Assembly (NCBI GenBank): GCA_934045905.1
Contig: OW203762.1
Span: forward strand, 25,390,345 to 25,454,344
DNA: 64,000 bases
Source of the DNA: Leuctra nigra
Lineage: Eukaryota; Arthropoda; Insecta; Plecoptera; Leuctridae
Direction: 5' to 3'
The translations under genes were made by a program, and so were the position numbers. How positions within the stretch are numbered: the first letter of the stretch is position 1; each line of letters begins with the position of its first letter. Positions 1 through 9,634 of this stretch are shown one piece after another. The notes under the pieces are model-generated. The model searched no databases. It saw nothing but the letters and a program-made list of their open reading frames with translations, and was not told the origin of the DNA.

Positions 1-466
1 GCCTATTGAGAAATGAATGCTTCAACAAACAAATTCATAGAGGTATCTAATCATATCTATTCTAACAAAATAATCCCATTTTACAAGGGATTTATTTTGT
101 TGAGTAATTAATACCTCAAACTCATAAAAAATGCTCAATTCATCAAAATTAATATAATACAATGTTTTGTATAATAAATAGGTTTAATGTTAAGGCTGAG
201 AGAGTGAGATAATAGTTTACGTTATCATAAAATAATAAATAGCTATTGCTGCTATTTTATTGGTCTATGATTGTACTACATCAAAGTTTTAACACAAATA
301 CCATATTTTAATGGTGTGCTCGGTGGAAATATTTTAAACCAGAGTATTCTTTATATGCATGCATAGCATATCTATACATAAAATGAAAAATAAACGATAA
401 AAGTGTTTTTATGCAAAATTTTAATTTTCGTACCATGTCATTTAAAAAAGTACCTGTACTTGTACG
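1..466. other. AT-rich flank left of the Polinton, no gene seen
   Basis: No open frame or RNA gene is supportable here. On the minus strand there is an AATAAA (complement at about 89-96). If the Polinton is removed, this flank becomes the continuation of the PGAM 3' region, so it may hold the original 3' UTR and poly(A) signal of that gene. That reading is inference. Confidence 0.4.
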
Positions 467-472
467 AATAAC
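467..472. repeat. Target site duplication, left copy (AATAAC)
   Basis: AATAAC directly precedes the first base of the element and recurs exactly at 16705-16710 after the last base. Six-base duplications are the known hallmark of Polinton/Maverick integration, so this pair fixes the element boundaries. Confidence 0.95.
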
Positions 473-1405
473 AGTAGACAGCATTTGGGGGTTCTGGTGC
501 AGGATGTGGAGATGTGGAAATCTCAGCTACGAGTGTGAGCCTATTTTATGACGTCACATCTTGTTTTGGCGCCATTTTGTCACGTGTTTCCGGTTCCCAC
601 GCTCTAGTGTCAGCATATTTTAACCATTTCCGCCATTTTATCCGCCATTTTGTTCCGCCATTTTGTCCACCATTTTATCCGCCATTTTGTTCCGCCATTT
701 TATCCACCATTTTATCCGCCATTTTCTTCCGCCATATGCGTTTGACAGGGCGGCATTTTCAAACGTATTTCCGGTTCCTACACTCTAGTGTAAGCATATT
801 TTAAACATTTCCACCATTTTATCCGCCATTTTATCTGCCATTTTATCCTCATTTTATCCGCCATTTTCTTCCGCCATGTGCGTTTGACAGAGCGGCATTT
901 TCAAACGTATTTCCGGTTCATACACTCTAGCTCGAGCATATTTCTGCCATTTTCTTCCTTCATGTCACGTGTGTTCTTCTGACGTCTCTTTTTTTAAATT
1001 AAAAATGTGTCCCGAGGAGGATTTGAACCTGCTACCATTGGAATACGAATCCAACGCCTTAACCTCTCGGCTAATTAGGCGATGAGAGAAAGACAACGCA
1101 ATAAGCATATACATAGATGGTTATTGACCTGTGCAGCAACGTCATCCAGTTGTCAAGGTAGGTATTGGCGCAAACATTTAAACTTCGCGCTCGGCTGCAG
1201 CGCTATCTAGGTGAGAATAATTATATTTACTTAAAGCGGCATAAAAAATTTGAAGTTATATTTCGCGCTCGGCTACAACGCTATCTAGGTGATAATAAGT
1301 GTATTTACTAAAAGTGGCGCAAAAATTTTAATTTTAATTTCGTACTCGACTGTAGCACTCTCTAGGTGATAATAATTGTATTAATTAAAAGTGTCGCAAA
1401 AAATA
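473..1405 (+). repeat. Left terminal inverted repeat of the Polinton
   Basis: Matches the reverse complement of 15599-16704. The order from the outside is: 20-base terminus; a module with a CRE core TGACGTCA (549-556), ATGGCGCC-like sequence, CACGTG (581-586) and TTCCGG (588-593); a run of CCGCCATTTT motifs (about 620-860); a tRNA-like sequence (1008-1083); then about three diverged ~75-bp units containing CGCTATCTAGGTGA (about 1180-1405). The inner units are more diverged than the outer part. Some homology continues to a GGATGTGGATGAGG stretch near 1497-1523. Confidence 0.9.
1008..1083 (-). tRNA. tRNA-like sequence in left inverted repeat (degenerate)
   Basis: Read on the minus strand, it has an A-box-like TAGCCGAGAGG, a D arm GCC/GGC, an anticodon stem TTGGA/TCCAA with loop TTCGTAT (anticodon CGT), and a B box GGTTCAAATCC. 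The layout resembles a serine/leucine-type tRNA with a shortened variable arm. The acceptor halves do not pair well and the T stem has a mismatch, so it is a tRNA-derived or pol III promoter-like sequence rather than a clearly functional tRNA. The partner copy is at 15934-16009. Confidence 0.5.
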
Positions 1406-2083
1406 TGAATTTAAAGATAATTTGAAATTTTGTTTTGTTTTCACATAATCCAACTGATATTTGGACATTGAATCCTACATCTTATAAAGGATTGGGATGT
1501 GGATGTGGATGAGGATGTGGATGGTAGCATCTTTTTAATTATTATTATGAAATTTTGAATTGTGTTCACATATTCCAACTATTGAACAAAATATTAAATA
1601 AAGCATTGTAATGAATGCATCTCATGTCACCTGCATTTATCAAATACACTACACTGCTGAGGTAACAAGATACTCTAAAGACGCAATTGAACACCTGCAT
1701 CATCACATCCGTGAGACAATTGCGACGTATATTGGACTTTGGACCCTGCATCTCATAGTTGAACGGAAATGAAATCGCTGCATCATCAATTTTAGCACCT
1801 GGTTTGAGGCTAGTTCATCCATAAGGGAGTACCTCGTACGAGACTAATATCAGGTGTATGACCTCTTGTTACAATATTAATAAGTGTTGATTGCCAAATC
1901 AATCATTCTCTTCAAATCAATCGACCAGTGCGGTTCATCTTCATATTGCATCAGAAGAATTGAATTGTGTGTCTAAAGTGAATTTTGCAAGCGGTGTGTT
2001 TTATCCGAGTGTTCATCATTGTTTAATTATAATTATCATTACAAAGTTTTTATTTCTTCAAGTTTGTGTTACAAATATTTGAG
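1406..2083 (+). other. Left subterminal noncoding region and probable first leader exon
   Basis: There is no convincing ORF. It holds a short GGATGTGGATGAGG repeat (about 1497-1523), the mirror of the CATCCTCATCC array near the right end. The stretch ending GAG at 2083 is followed by a good donor GTAAGT, so its right part is probably the first noncoding exon of the polymerase transcript. Confidence 0.4.
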
Positions 2084-2715
2084 GTAAGTTTTTTTCACTT
2101 TCAAGCAAAATAGGTATTTATAACAAATATAATTTTATGAATAGAATTTAATGTTTGCATTTTATTTTTTACAGGTTACACTTGTGTGATTTCCTAACAA
2201 TCGGTTTCATTTTGTGGAGCGAGAGAGAACAGCGACTTTCACACATTCTGGTGAGTTATTCTTAATTTTTAAAAGAAGTTAAATGGATGTCTTTAAATTA
2301 TTTCTACATTTTAGGTAAACTAATTATCATTTTTTTTTATTTACAGTTTCTGGATTTGCTGCGAAACATTTTTCGTCTTCCGTCTTCGAAGGGAAAAACC
2401 AAGAGTTTAATCAAGGTACGTTTAAATAATAATTTTAAAGATAAAGTTGAATAACAATTAGGTCATACATTTCTATATTGGAAAATAATTAAATTATTTC
2501 TACATTATAGGTAAACTAATTTTAATTTTTTTAATTTACAGTTTCCGGAATTGCTGCGAAACATTTTCGTCTTCCGTCTTCATAGGAGAAAACCAGCAGT
2601 TTAATCAAGGTACGTTTAAATGATAATTTCAAAGAGAAAGTTAAATAGCAATTAGGTAATACATTTCCATATTGGAAAATACATTTTTACAAATATTTTT
2701 ATTTTATTTTTGTAG
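2084..2715 (+). other. Spliced untranslated leader of the polymerase gene with a duplicated exon
   Basis: Four consecutive introns can be drawn: 2084-2174 (GTAAGT...ACAG), 2251-2346 (GTGAGT...ACAG), 2416-2541 (GTACGT...ACAG) and 2610-2715 (GTACGT...GTAG). The small exons between them are 2175-2250, 2347-2415 and 2542-2609. The last two exons are near copies, sharing GCTGCGAAACATTTT and CGTCTTCCGTCTTC, and the introns after them are also alike. Exon plus intron has therefore been duplicated in tandem with a period near 195 bp. None of these exons carries a long ORF. Splice sites are predicted by eye only. Confidence 0.55.
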
Positions 2716-2719
2716 AGAG

Positions 2720-5700
2720 ATGGAGAACTTCAAGTGCGAGGAGTGCAATGCCAGCTTCAAGCGCAAGGATAGTCTGAAGCGGCATGGCAGGGTGCATAGT
2801 AAGGGGGAGAATCCAACGTTCCCCTGTACAATTTGTGGCGTTACGTTTACTTTAAACTCAAATTTAAAACGTCACAAACTGGCTATGCATCCTTCCACTC
2901 CTCCATCTGCTGGCAACACTTCAACAGCTCTTCACACGTGTACTCTCTGCAACGCATCGTTCAACCGCAGGGATAATCTGCAGGCCCATGTCAAGTATCA
3001 TAAGCCCCCGAGTACTTCAAACGCGGGGGTTCGACATGTCGACGACCCAGCTCCACCATCAACTCCTGGGCCGTCAACATCATCGGTGCCTGCAGAAGAA
3101 CCTGATCAGTACACGTGTGAAGTGAGTAGTGCTCTCAGAGGAAACGTAAAATCATATACCTATAAAGGCGGTGAAGACAGTAGTGACGTTGAACATGATT
3201 CTTTAGATGTTTTAAAATTTGTTTCGGACAGAATGGACACGGTGAGAGTGAAATTAGCAAAAGATTTAGAAGTGTTTAAAGGTGTAAAATGGTACTTAAG
3301 TTTAGTGGTTCAATTTAAAAAGAATCGGGGTGAAGATGAGGTCATCACAAAAGCATGTTTTAGGAGTAAGAATAGTGTTTTAATTTATAATATGGATGAG
3401 TTTGACGAACAATTTAATGTAGCTTTTTCATCCATGGCTAAAGCATGTCAGAATTTCCAACGTGAAGGGAGCGGTTGGATCGTAGATAGAGTTTTACAAT
3501 TAGAATTAAAATCAGTGAAATATGCTCCATTAGCTGCCAGTAGTTATATGCTTCTACCACCTAAATTATATTATACAAAATCGATTATAAATGTAAAAAA
3601 TGACGACCAAAAGTGTTTCTTATGGAGTATTTTAGCCCATCTTCACCCCATAGACATTCATGCAGAACGTGTAAATAATTATGTTAATTTTGAATCTAGT
3701 GTAAATATGAGTGGAATAGAATACCCTGTAAAAATTAGTAGCATAGATAGATTTGAGAAACAAAACGAGTCCATTTCCGTGAATGTGTATGGTGTAATGC
3801 CTGATAAATTCGGCAATTATAAAATAGTGTACCCCCTTAGAATTAGTAAAGAAAATAGAGATAGTCATATTAATTTGTTATTCATGTCCGACGAGGAAAA
3901 TTCTCATTACTTCCTCATCAAGGACCTCAGTCGTCTTCTTAGTTCACTGACCAAACATCACGGTAGAGCATATTATTGTCATCGTTGCCTGCATAGATTT
4001 TCCACAGAGGAAAGGCTTGAAGCGCATCACACCCTCTGCGACTCACACGACCCTCAAAGAATTGTTATGCCTCCAGAGGATGACAATTCCATGAAGTTTA
4101 CAGAAAGAGGCTTTTCGTTTAAAGCACCTTTCACTATATATGCAGATTTTGAGTGCTTTGTGAGGAAGTTGAATGGTTGTGAACCTGATGATGCACGATC
4201 ACATACGCATAAGACCGCCCTGCATGATCCTTCGGGATATGCCTTTGTTGTGATTGATGCGGAGGGAAAAGCGTTTGAGCCACCTCGTGTGTACAGTGGT
4301 GATAATGTTGTGGATCATTTTCTTAATTCACTTCTGGTCATGCAGGAGAAATTATTGAAAATAATGTTCAAAATTATCCCTCTAAAGATGACAGATGAAG
4401 ACGAGATTTCCTTTGCACAGGCCACCATGTGTAGCATTTGTGAAAAGCCTCTGGACGATATTGATCGTGTTCGTGATCATGATCACATAACTGGCAAATT
4501 TAGGGGTGCAGCACATAATGAATGTAATATAAATGCACCTCAAGCCGAGCATATTCCTGTAATATTTCATAATCTTCGAAATTACGATTCACATCTCATT
4601 ATGCAAGGCATTGGCAAAATTCAAAATCAGAAAATCATTGTAATCCCCAACAATACAGAGAAGTATGTGTCATTCTCATTGGGGCAGTTAAGATTCATTG
4701 ACTCTTTTCAATTCATGAGCACTTCTCTAGATTCACTAGTCAAAAATCTTGTCAACTATGGTTCTGACAGATTCAAAATTTTAAAATCATTCTTCAGTGA
4801 AGACCTTCTCCCTCTACTCTTGAGGAAAGGTGTATTCCCATACAGTTATTTTGATTCAGAAGAAAAGCTGATGGAAGGTTGCCTACCCCCTAAATCTGCC
4901 TTTAAGAATGATCTCACTGAAGAGGACATCAGTGATGATGATTACGAACACGCCCAAAATGTTTGGAGGAGTTTTGAAATGAAACACATGGGAGAGTATC
5001 AAGATCTCTATGTGTTAACTGATGTACTGCTACTAGCGGATGTGTTTGAAAACTTTCGAACACTTTGCCTCGCCAACTACCAACTTGATCCTTGCCACAC
5101 CTACACTGCTCCGGGTCTGGCATGGGAGGCTTGCCTCCGCATGATCAAGGTAGAGTTAGAGTTATTTACAGACCCCGATATGTATTTGTTCATGGAGGAG
5201 GGTGTCAGGGGCGGTGTGGCAACGATCACGACGCGATTTTCGGAAGCTAATAATAAATACATGGATGATTTCGATGCCGATAAACCTTCGAAATATATCA
5301 TTTATTGGGATGTGAATAATTTGTACGGTGTTGCGATGTCAGATTTCCTCCCCATCCGTGATTTCAAGTGGATGAGTCCGGCAGAAATCAGGAAAACTGA
5401 CTTTACAACTGTTGCAGATGACTCCGATAAAGGATATATTTTGGAGGTTGATCTCAAATATCCAAAAGAATTACATGACAAGCACAACGATTACCCTTTG
5501 GCACCTGAGCGAAAATGTGTGTCTGAAAGTGAACTCTCACCTTATGCCAAGCAACTCTCAGACGACCTGAAACTTGGTCATTCTAAAATCAAAAAGCTGA
5601 TTCCAAATTTGGAAAACAAAGAAAAGTATATTGTACACTACAAGAACTTGAAGCAATACACTTCTCTTGGCTTGAAATTGACAAAAATTCACCGCGTTCT

Positions 5701-6586
5701 AGAATTCACACAAACGCAATGGTTGAAACAATATATTGATTTCAATACAGCGCAACGTGTGAAGGCACAGAATGATTTTGAAAAAGACTTTTTTAAATTA
5801 ATGAACAACGCTGTTTTCGGCAAAACTATGGAAAATGTCAGAAATCGGGTAAACGTTACGCTTATCAATGATGAGAAACAAATGTTAAAATATGCGGCAA
5901 ACCCTGCATTCGAAAGATTTGAAATATTTTCCAACAATCTAGTTGCAGTACAGTGTAAGAAAATCTGTCTGAAACTAAATCGACCAATCTATGCAGGCTT
6001 TAGTATTTTAGATTTAAGTAAAACCATCATGTATGATTTTCACTATAATTATGTAAAAACTAAATACAATCAAAATTCAAAATTATTATTCACAGACACA
6101 GACTCACTGTGTTATGAGATCCAGACTGATGATCTATATCAAGACATGGCCAATGACATTTCGCTATTTGATACTTCCAATTTGCCGAAAGATCACTTCC
6201 TTTTTTCCAACACTAATAAAAAGGTGTTGGGAAAAATGAAAGACGAGTCGGACGGTAGAATTGTGAAGGAATTTGTGGGTTTAAGGGCAAAAATGTACAG
6301 TCTCTTGGAGTTGGACGGTAGAAACAAAAAGGTTGGTAAAGGCATAACTAGAGCCACAATGAAAAAATATGTTACTCATCAAAAGTATAGAGCCGCCTTA
6401 TTTGAAAAATGTGTACAAAGTGAGAAAATGATGTCCATCCGTAGCTTCAAACATGAAATATTTACTGTCAGTCAGAGGAAGAGTACACTATCACCGTTCG
6501 ACGACAAGAGATACATTCTACATGATGGTTTCAACACCCTAGCATACGGTCATTTTAGAATAGACACGGAAATGGACATAGATTAG
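2720..6586 (+). CDS. polB: Protein-primed family B DNA polymerase with N-terminal zinc fingers
   Basis: This protein (1288 aa) replicates the element's DNA by protein priming. The start at 2720 is chosen because a splice acceptor (TTTTTGTAG) ends at 2715; the open frame runs 16 codons further upstream only through intron. Three C2H2 fingers lie at residues 6-26, 36-57 and 74-94, with another CxxC finger near 420-423. Exonuclease motifs: DFE at 476-478, the NYD of NLRNYDS near 621-623, and Y764/D768. Polymerase motifs: DVNNLYG from 864, K1026-x3-N with FGK, and TDTDS with D1126 and D1128. A CxxC...HDH...RGAAHNEC cluster from 571 looks like an endonuclease VII/HNH-type zinc site, as seen in related polymerases. 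All catalytic residues are present. The terminal protein was not located separately. Confidence 0.95.
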   Translation: MENFKCEECNASFKRKDSLKRHGRVHSKGENPTFPCTICGVTFTLNSNLKRHKLAMHPSTPPSAGNTSTALHTCTLCNASFNRRDNLQAHVKYHKPPSTSNAGVRHVDDPAPPSTPGPSTSSVPAEEPDQYTCEVSSALRGNVKSYTYKGGEDSSDVEHDSLDVLKFVSDRMDTVRVKLAKDLEVFKGVKWYLSLVVQFKKNRGEDEVITKACFRSKNSVLIYNMDEFDEQFNVAFSSMAKACQNFQREGSGWIVDRVLQLELKSVKYAPLAASSYMLLPPKLYYTKSIINVKNDDQKCFLWSILAHLHPIDIHAERVNNYVNFESSVNMSGIEYPVKISSIDRFEKQNESISVNVYGVMPDKFGNYKIVYPLRISKENRDSHINLLFMSDEENSHYFLIKDLSRLLSSLTKHHGRAYYCHRCLHRFSTEERLEAHHTLCDSHDPQRIVMPPEDDNSMKFTERGFSFKAPFTIYADFECFVRKLNGCEPDDARSHTHKTALHDPSGYAFVVIDAEGKAFEPPRVYSGDNVVDHFLNSLLVMQEKLLKIMFKIIPLKMTDEDEISFAQATMCSICEKPLDDIDRVRDHDHITGKFRGAAHNECNINAPQAEHIPVIFHNLRNYDSHLIMQGIGKIQNQKIIVIPNNTEKYVSFSLGQLRFIDSFQFMSTSLDSLVKNLVNYGSDRFKILKSFFSEDLLPLLLRKGVFPYSYFDSEEKLMEGCLPPKSAFKNDLTEEDISDDDYEHAQNVWRSFEMKHMGEYQDLYVLTDVLLLADVFENFRTLCLANYQLDPCHTYTAPGLAWEACLRMIKVELELFTDPDMYLFMEEGVRGGVATITTRFSEANNKYMDDFDADKPSKYIIYWDVNNLYGVAMSDFLPIRDFKWMSPAEIRKTDFTTVADDSDKGYILEVDLKYPKELHDKHNDYPLAPERKCVSESELSPYAKQLSDDLKLGHSKIKKLIPNLENKEKYIVHYKNLKQYTSLGLKLTKIHRVLEFTQTQWLKQYIDFNTAQRVKAQNDFEKDFFKLMNNAVFGKTMENVRNRVNVTLINDEKQMLKYAANPAFERFEIFSNNLVAVQCKKICLKLNRPIYAGFSILDLSKTIMYDFHYNYVKTKYNQNSKLLFTDTDSLCYEIQTDDLYQDMANDISLFDTSNLPKDHFLFSNTNKKVLGKMKDESDGRIVKEFVGLRAKMYSLLELDGRNKKVGKGITRATMKKYVTHQKYRAALFEKCVQSEKMMSIRSFKHEIFTVSQRKSTLSPFDDKRYILHDGFNTLAYGHFRIDTEMDID

Positions 6587-6812
6587 AGAATTTAGAATTA
6601 GTTATAATAATATCACATCAACATCACATCAATGTCAATGTACCTGTTAACATGACACATGTTTGTAAAATACATGTTTTATTCTAAACTTATGTTTTTT
6701 ATGAATAATTTGTTTCCCTTCTTCACTCTCAATCCTCATTCCTTGACAATTTATGATTTTCAAAAAATATTATAAATTTATCAACAAATATATTTTAATC
6801 TCATTCAACAAA

Positions 6813-7448
6813 ATGGATCCAACCTGGAAGGTTCCTTTTACAGCTTTGATTGCGGGGCCCACATCATGTGGCAAGTCTTATTTTATACGCCGTTTTTTAA
6901 CAAATTTGGATTCTATGGTAGATGAACCTATAAAAAATATTATTTGGTGTTTTGCCGAGTGGCAGAGTTTATATGAATCTATTCAAGATCCACGAGTCAA
7001 GTTCCACGAGGGAATTATTAATCCTGCCGACTTGTCTGCATCTTCCGGGGCTCAAATTTTGATTATCGATGATCTAATGCGAGAAGCAGATGATAGGGTT
7101 GTGGACTTGTTTACCAAAATCTCACATCATCGTAAAGTGAGTGTATTTCTAATTTCTCAAAATATTTTTAATCAAGGTAAGGGACGACGTGATATCTCTT
7201 TGAATGCCCACTATATTATTATTTTTAAAAATCCTCGTGATAAGTCTCAAATTTTACATCTCGCAAGGCAGGTATGCCCTAGAAACATGAAACATGTGCA
7301 AGAATCTTTCGAAGATGCAACGAGTCAACCTCACGGCTATATTCTATTTGATTTTACACAGACTTGCCCCGAGAATATGAGATTGCGCACTCATATTTTC
7401 CCTGATGATGAGGCCTGTGTTGTATACACACCAAAATCTACTAAATGA
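6813..7448 (+). CDS. FtsK/HerA-type genome packaging ATPase (A32-like)
   Basis: A protein of 211 aa that should drive DNA packaging into capsids. Walker A GPTSCGKS is at residues 15-22. Walker B ends with D86-D87 in LIIDDLM. A polar sensor stretch (FLISQN) and a basic GKGRRD segment follow, as expected for the A32-like branch. The frame is open from 6753, but the ATG at 6813 (MDPTWKVPF) gives the normal family N terminus, just ahead of the first beta strand and Walker A; the 20 upstream residues are AT-rich leader. The length is usual for Polinton ATPases. It lies about 230 bp after polB and begins the structural gene cluster. Confidence 0.93.
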   Translation: MDPTWKVPFTALIAGPTSCGKSYFIRRFLTNLDSMVDEPIKNIIWCFAEWQSLYESIQDPRVKFHEGIINPADLSASSGAQILIIDDLMREADDRVVDLFTKISHHRKVSVFLISQNIFNQGKGRRDISLNAHYIIIFKNPRDKSQILHLARQVCPRNMKHVQESFEDATSQPHGYILFDFTQTCPENMRLRTHIFPDDEACVVYTPKSTK

Positions 7449-7482
7449 CACTACATTGTCATAAAAGCTTCATTTCATCACG

Positions 7483-7824
7483 ATGACTGACTCAACGAGG
7501 AGGTATAGTGAACTCCTCAAGGCATTGAGTAAAGCAACCCCTGCTATGCGCAAGAGTATATTAAAATCAGCAGATAAAGGTTTGACTCAATCAATTTGTG
7601 CTTGTGTATTAAACACATTAAAAGGTCGTGTTCTCTTGAAACCCTCTCAGAAGAATAAACTTCGTCGTCATAAGAAGTTCTTACGAAAAATTGCACGCAA
7701 GGGTGATAGCTGGAAAACTAAGAAAAAAATTTTGGTTCAGTCTGGTGGTGCGTTTCTCCCACTTTTGATTGCTCCGCTTATTAGTGGACTTTTGGGAAGT
7801 ATTTTTAACTCATCATCATCATAA
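7483..7824 (+). CDS. Small basic protein with hydrophobic glycine-rich C terminus
   Basis: A protein of 113 aa with two parts. The first 80 residues are strongly basic (clusters KNKLRRHKKFLRK and WKTKKK). The tail has GGAFLPLLIAPLISGLLGS, a short hydrophobic segment after a Gly-Gly pair. Small proteins of this make-up are common in Polintons and adintoviruses between ATPase and capsid genes and are thought to be core or membrane-active virion components, so that role is inferred here from composition and position. The stop is 5 bases before the next ATG. No exact family assignment can be made by eye. Confidence 0.8.
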   Translation: MTDSTRRYSELLKALSKATPAMRKSILKSADKGLTQSICACVLNTLKGRVLLKPSQKNKLRRHKKFLRKIARKGDSWKTKKKILVQSGGAFLPLLIAPLISGLLGSIFNSSSS

Positions 7825-7829
7825 TCATT

Positions 7830-8549
7830 ATGGATAATACTAAAAAGATGATTCTTGTAAACCCAGAGAGTATGCAACGACTTCAACAACCGCAAATACA
7901 TCCTCTCAATGATACATTATCATCTCTTGATAGAGATAAACATCAAATACTTCACGCTAGCAAAATTTCTGATGATGAAAAATGGCGTAAATATTATGAA
8001 GTTCTACAAAGGTATTTATATTTTGTAAATGAAGCCCGTCAACCTATTTCTGTGGAGATACGTCCTGAAAAAGTTGAAACTCACCCTGGAATCCCTGTGA
8101 AGAAGATGGTGGAAGAGGATGAAGATGATGCAGTTTTTGAAGAACCCATGAGAACACAAGTGTTACAAGCTGTTCCCGGCACTTTTAAAAGAAAAGCTGG
8201 ACTTATTTTCGATAAGCTGGCATCATCTGATGCTATTTCATGGGATGATTCGGGACTTGTCAGTGTGAACGGTGTGAAAATTTTCGGTTCCACAATCACA
8301 GATTTGATATCTGATCTTGTTCGCAATCGTCGAGGAGAAACAGAACCGATTGGTTGGAACATGTTTGCCAAAATTCTCACCGACATAAATCTACCACTCA
8401 CACTTATAGGGAACATTCGAAGAAGAGAAGACATTCTTCAGCGATACCGTCAACTGAACAGACCTCTACCATCACCTTCGGAGAAGCCATCAAAACGAAC
8501 AAGAGGAGCAACTTCTATGGGAGATTGGGATGAATTTGTGTTTAAATGA
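7830..8549 (+). CDS. Conserved-looking Polinton protein of unknown function
   Basis: A protein of 239 aa. The N-terminal third is polar and partly helical (ISDDEKWRKYYEVLQRYLYF). A very acidic stretch EEDEDDAVFEE follows. The C-terminal half (about residues 110-205) looks like a folded domain: ISWDDSGLVSVNG, GSTITDLISDLV, PIGWNMFAKIL. It ends in a basic tail with SKRTRG. I do not recognise a named family; proteins with a similar W-G-V-G/GS-DL pattern are, to my recollection, frequent in insect Polintons. Its stop overlaps the integrase start (ATGA). A virion or DNA-associated role is only a guess from position. Confidence 0.75.
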   Translation: MDNTKKMILVNPESMQRLQQPQIHPLNDTLSSLDRDKHQILHASKISDDEKWRKYYEVLQRYLYFVNEARQPISVEIRPEKVETHPGIPVKKMVEEDEDDAVFEEPMRTQVLQAVPGTFKRKAGLIFDKLASSDAISWDDSGLVSVNGVKIFGSTITDLISDLVRNRRGETEPIGWNMFAKILTDINLPLTLIGNIRRREDILQRYRQLNRPLPSPSEKPSKRTRGATSMGDWDEFVFK

Positions 8550-9634
8550 ATTCTAAAATATGTAAAAGATTGTCTCGTATTTATAATGATCCTGGGCATC
8601 CAGCTGGATTTTCTACTTTAAATGCACTGTGGAAGGCAACTAATAAAGAGATTCCTAAAAAAATTATTTTGCAATGGCTTCAATCTCAAGATACTTATAG
8701 TTTACATAAACCTGTTCGAAAAAGATTTAAACGTAACCGATACATAGTCAACAGCATTGATGAACTATGGCAGGCTGATTTAAATGATATGAGATCACTC
8801 AGTAAATTTAATGATAAATACAACTATTTGTTATCTGTAATTGATGTATTCAGTAAATTTGCTTGGTTGATTCCTCTTAAACAAAAGACAGGTAAAGAAG
8901 TGTCTCAGGCTTTCGCAAAGATTTTCAAACAAAGTAAGCGTAAACCTGTTCGCATACAGACCGATAAAGGCCGAGAATTTAAAAATTTACATTTTCAAAA
9001 ATTTCTCACCAAAAATAATGTTCATTTTTACTACACAAATAACCCTGACACCAAAGCGTGTATAGCTGAGAGGCTCAACCGATCAATCAAGGAAATTATG
9101 TGGAAGTATTTTACATTAAAGAACACGTATCGCTACATAAATGTACTACCAAAACTGATGAATGCTTATAATCATCGAGTGCATAGGTCAATTGGTATGA
9201 TGCCAGCTGCGGTGAGTGACAAAAATGCTCTTGAAGTTTGGCGTCATCTTTATAAAGATAATGAAATTGAGAGTAGGAAACGATCTAAACCTAAATTAAA
9301 GGTAGGTGATTATGTGCGTATCAGCAGAGAAAAAATAATTTTTGATAAGGGTTACGAACAAAATTGGTCTGACGAAATATTCAAAGTCATTTGTATTGTT
9401 GATCGACACCAAGTGGTGTATAGAATTGAAGATTTAGAAGGTGAGGAAATTGTTGGAACGTTTTATGAAAAAGAATTGCAAAAAGTTACGAAGGGTGATA
9501 ATTCTCTTTACAAAATACATAAAATCATACGCAAAACGGGGCAGGGCGTCAGTGAGAAAGTTTTGGTTCAGTGGAAGGGTCTGCCTGCCAAATTCAACTC
9601 TTGGATATTAGCTTCTGACATTCAAAAAATATGA
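8546..9634 (+). CDS. Retrovirus-like DDE integrase with C-terminal chromodomain
   Basis: A protein of 362 aa that inserts the element into the host genome; the 6-bp target duplication is its expected product. The catalytic triad is D78 (in WQADLND), D140 (in QTDKGREF) and E175 (in CIAERLNRS), with 34 residues between the second D and E. Around residues 250-310 there is an SH3-like beta-rich segment. A chromodomain follows at about 318-362 (YKIHKIIRK...VLVQWKG...NSWILASDI), which in relatives directs integration to modified chromatin. No separate HHCC zinc finger is obvious at the N terminus. It overlaps the upstream gene by 4 bases (ATGA) and the downstream gene by 4 (ATGA). Confidence 0.95.
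   Translation: MNSKICKRLSRIYNDPGHPAGFSTLNALWKATNKEIPKKIILQWLQSQDTYSLHKPVRKRFKRNRYIVNSIDELWQADLNDMRSLSKFNDKYNYLLSVIDVFSKFAWLIPLKQKTGKEVSQAFAKIFKQSKRKPVRIQTDKGREFKNLHFQKFLTKNNVHFYYTNNPDTKACIAERLNRSIKEIMWKYFTLKNTYRYINVLPKLMNAYNHRVHRSIGMMPAAVSDKNALEVWRHLYKDNEIESRKRSKPKLKVGDYVRISREKIIFDKGYEQNWSDEIFKVICIVDRHQVVYRIEDLEGEEIVGTFYEKELQKVTKGDNSLYKIHKIIRKTGQGVSEKVLVQWKGLPAKFNSWILASDIQKI

Noticed and set aside
514..804. 96-aa frame in the left inverted repeat and its mirror at 16228-16542
   Set aside because: Low-complexity translation of CCGCCATTTT repeats (FRHFIRHFVPPF); no family and no start context.
1891..2082. 63-aa frame upstream of polB
   Set aside because: It has a non-ATG start and ends at the predicted donor of a noncoding leader exon; Ile-rich low complexity.
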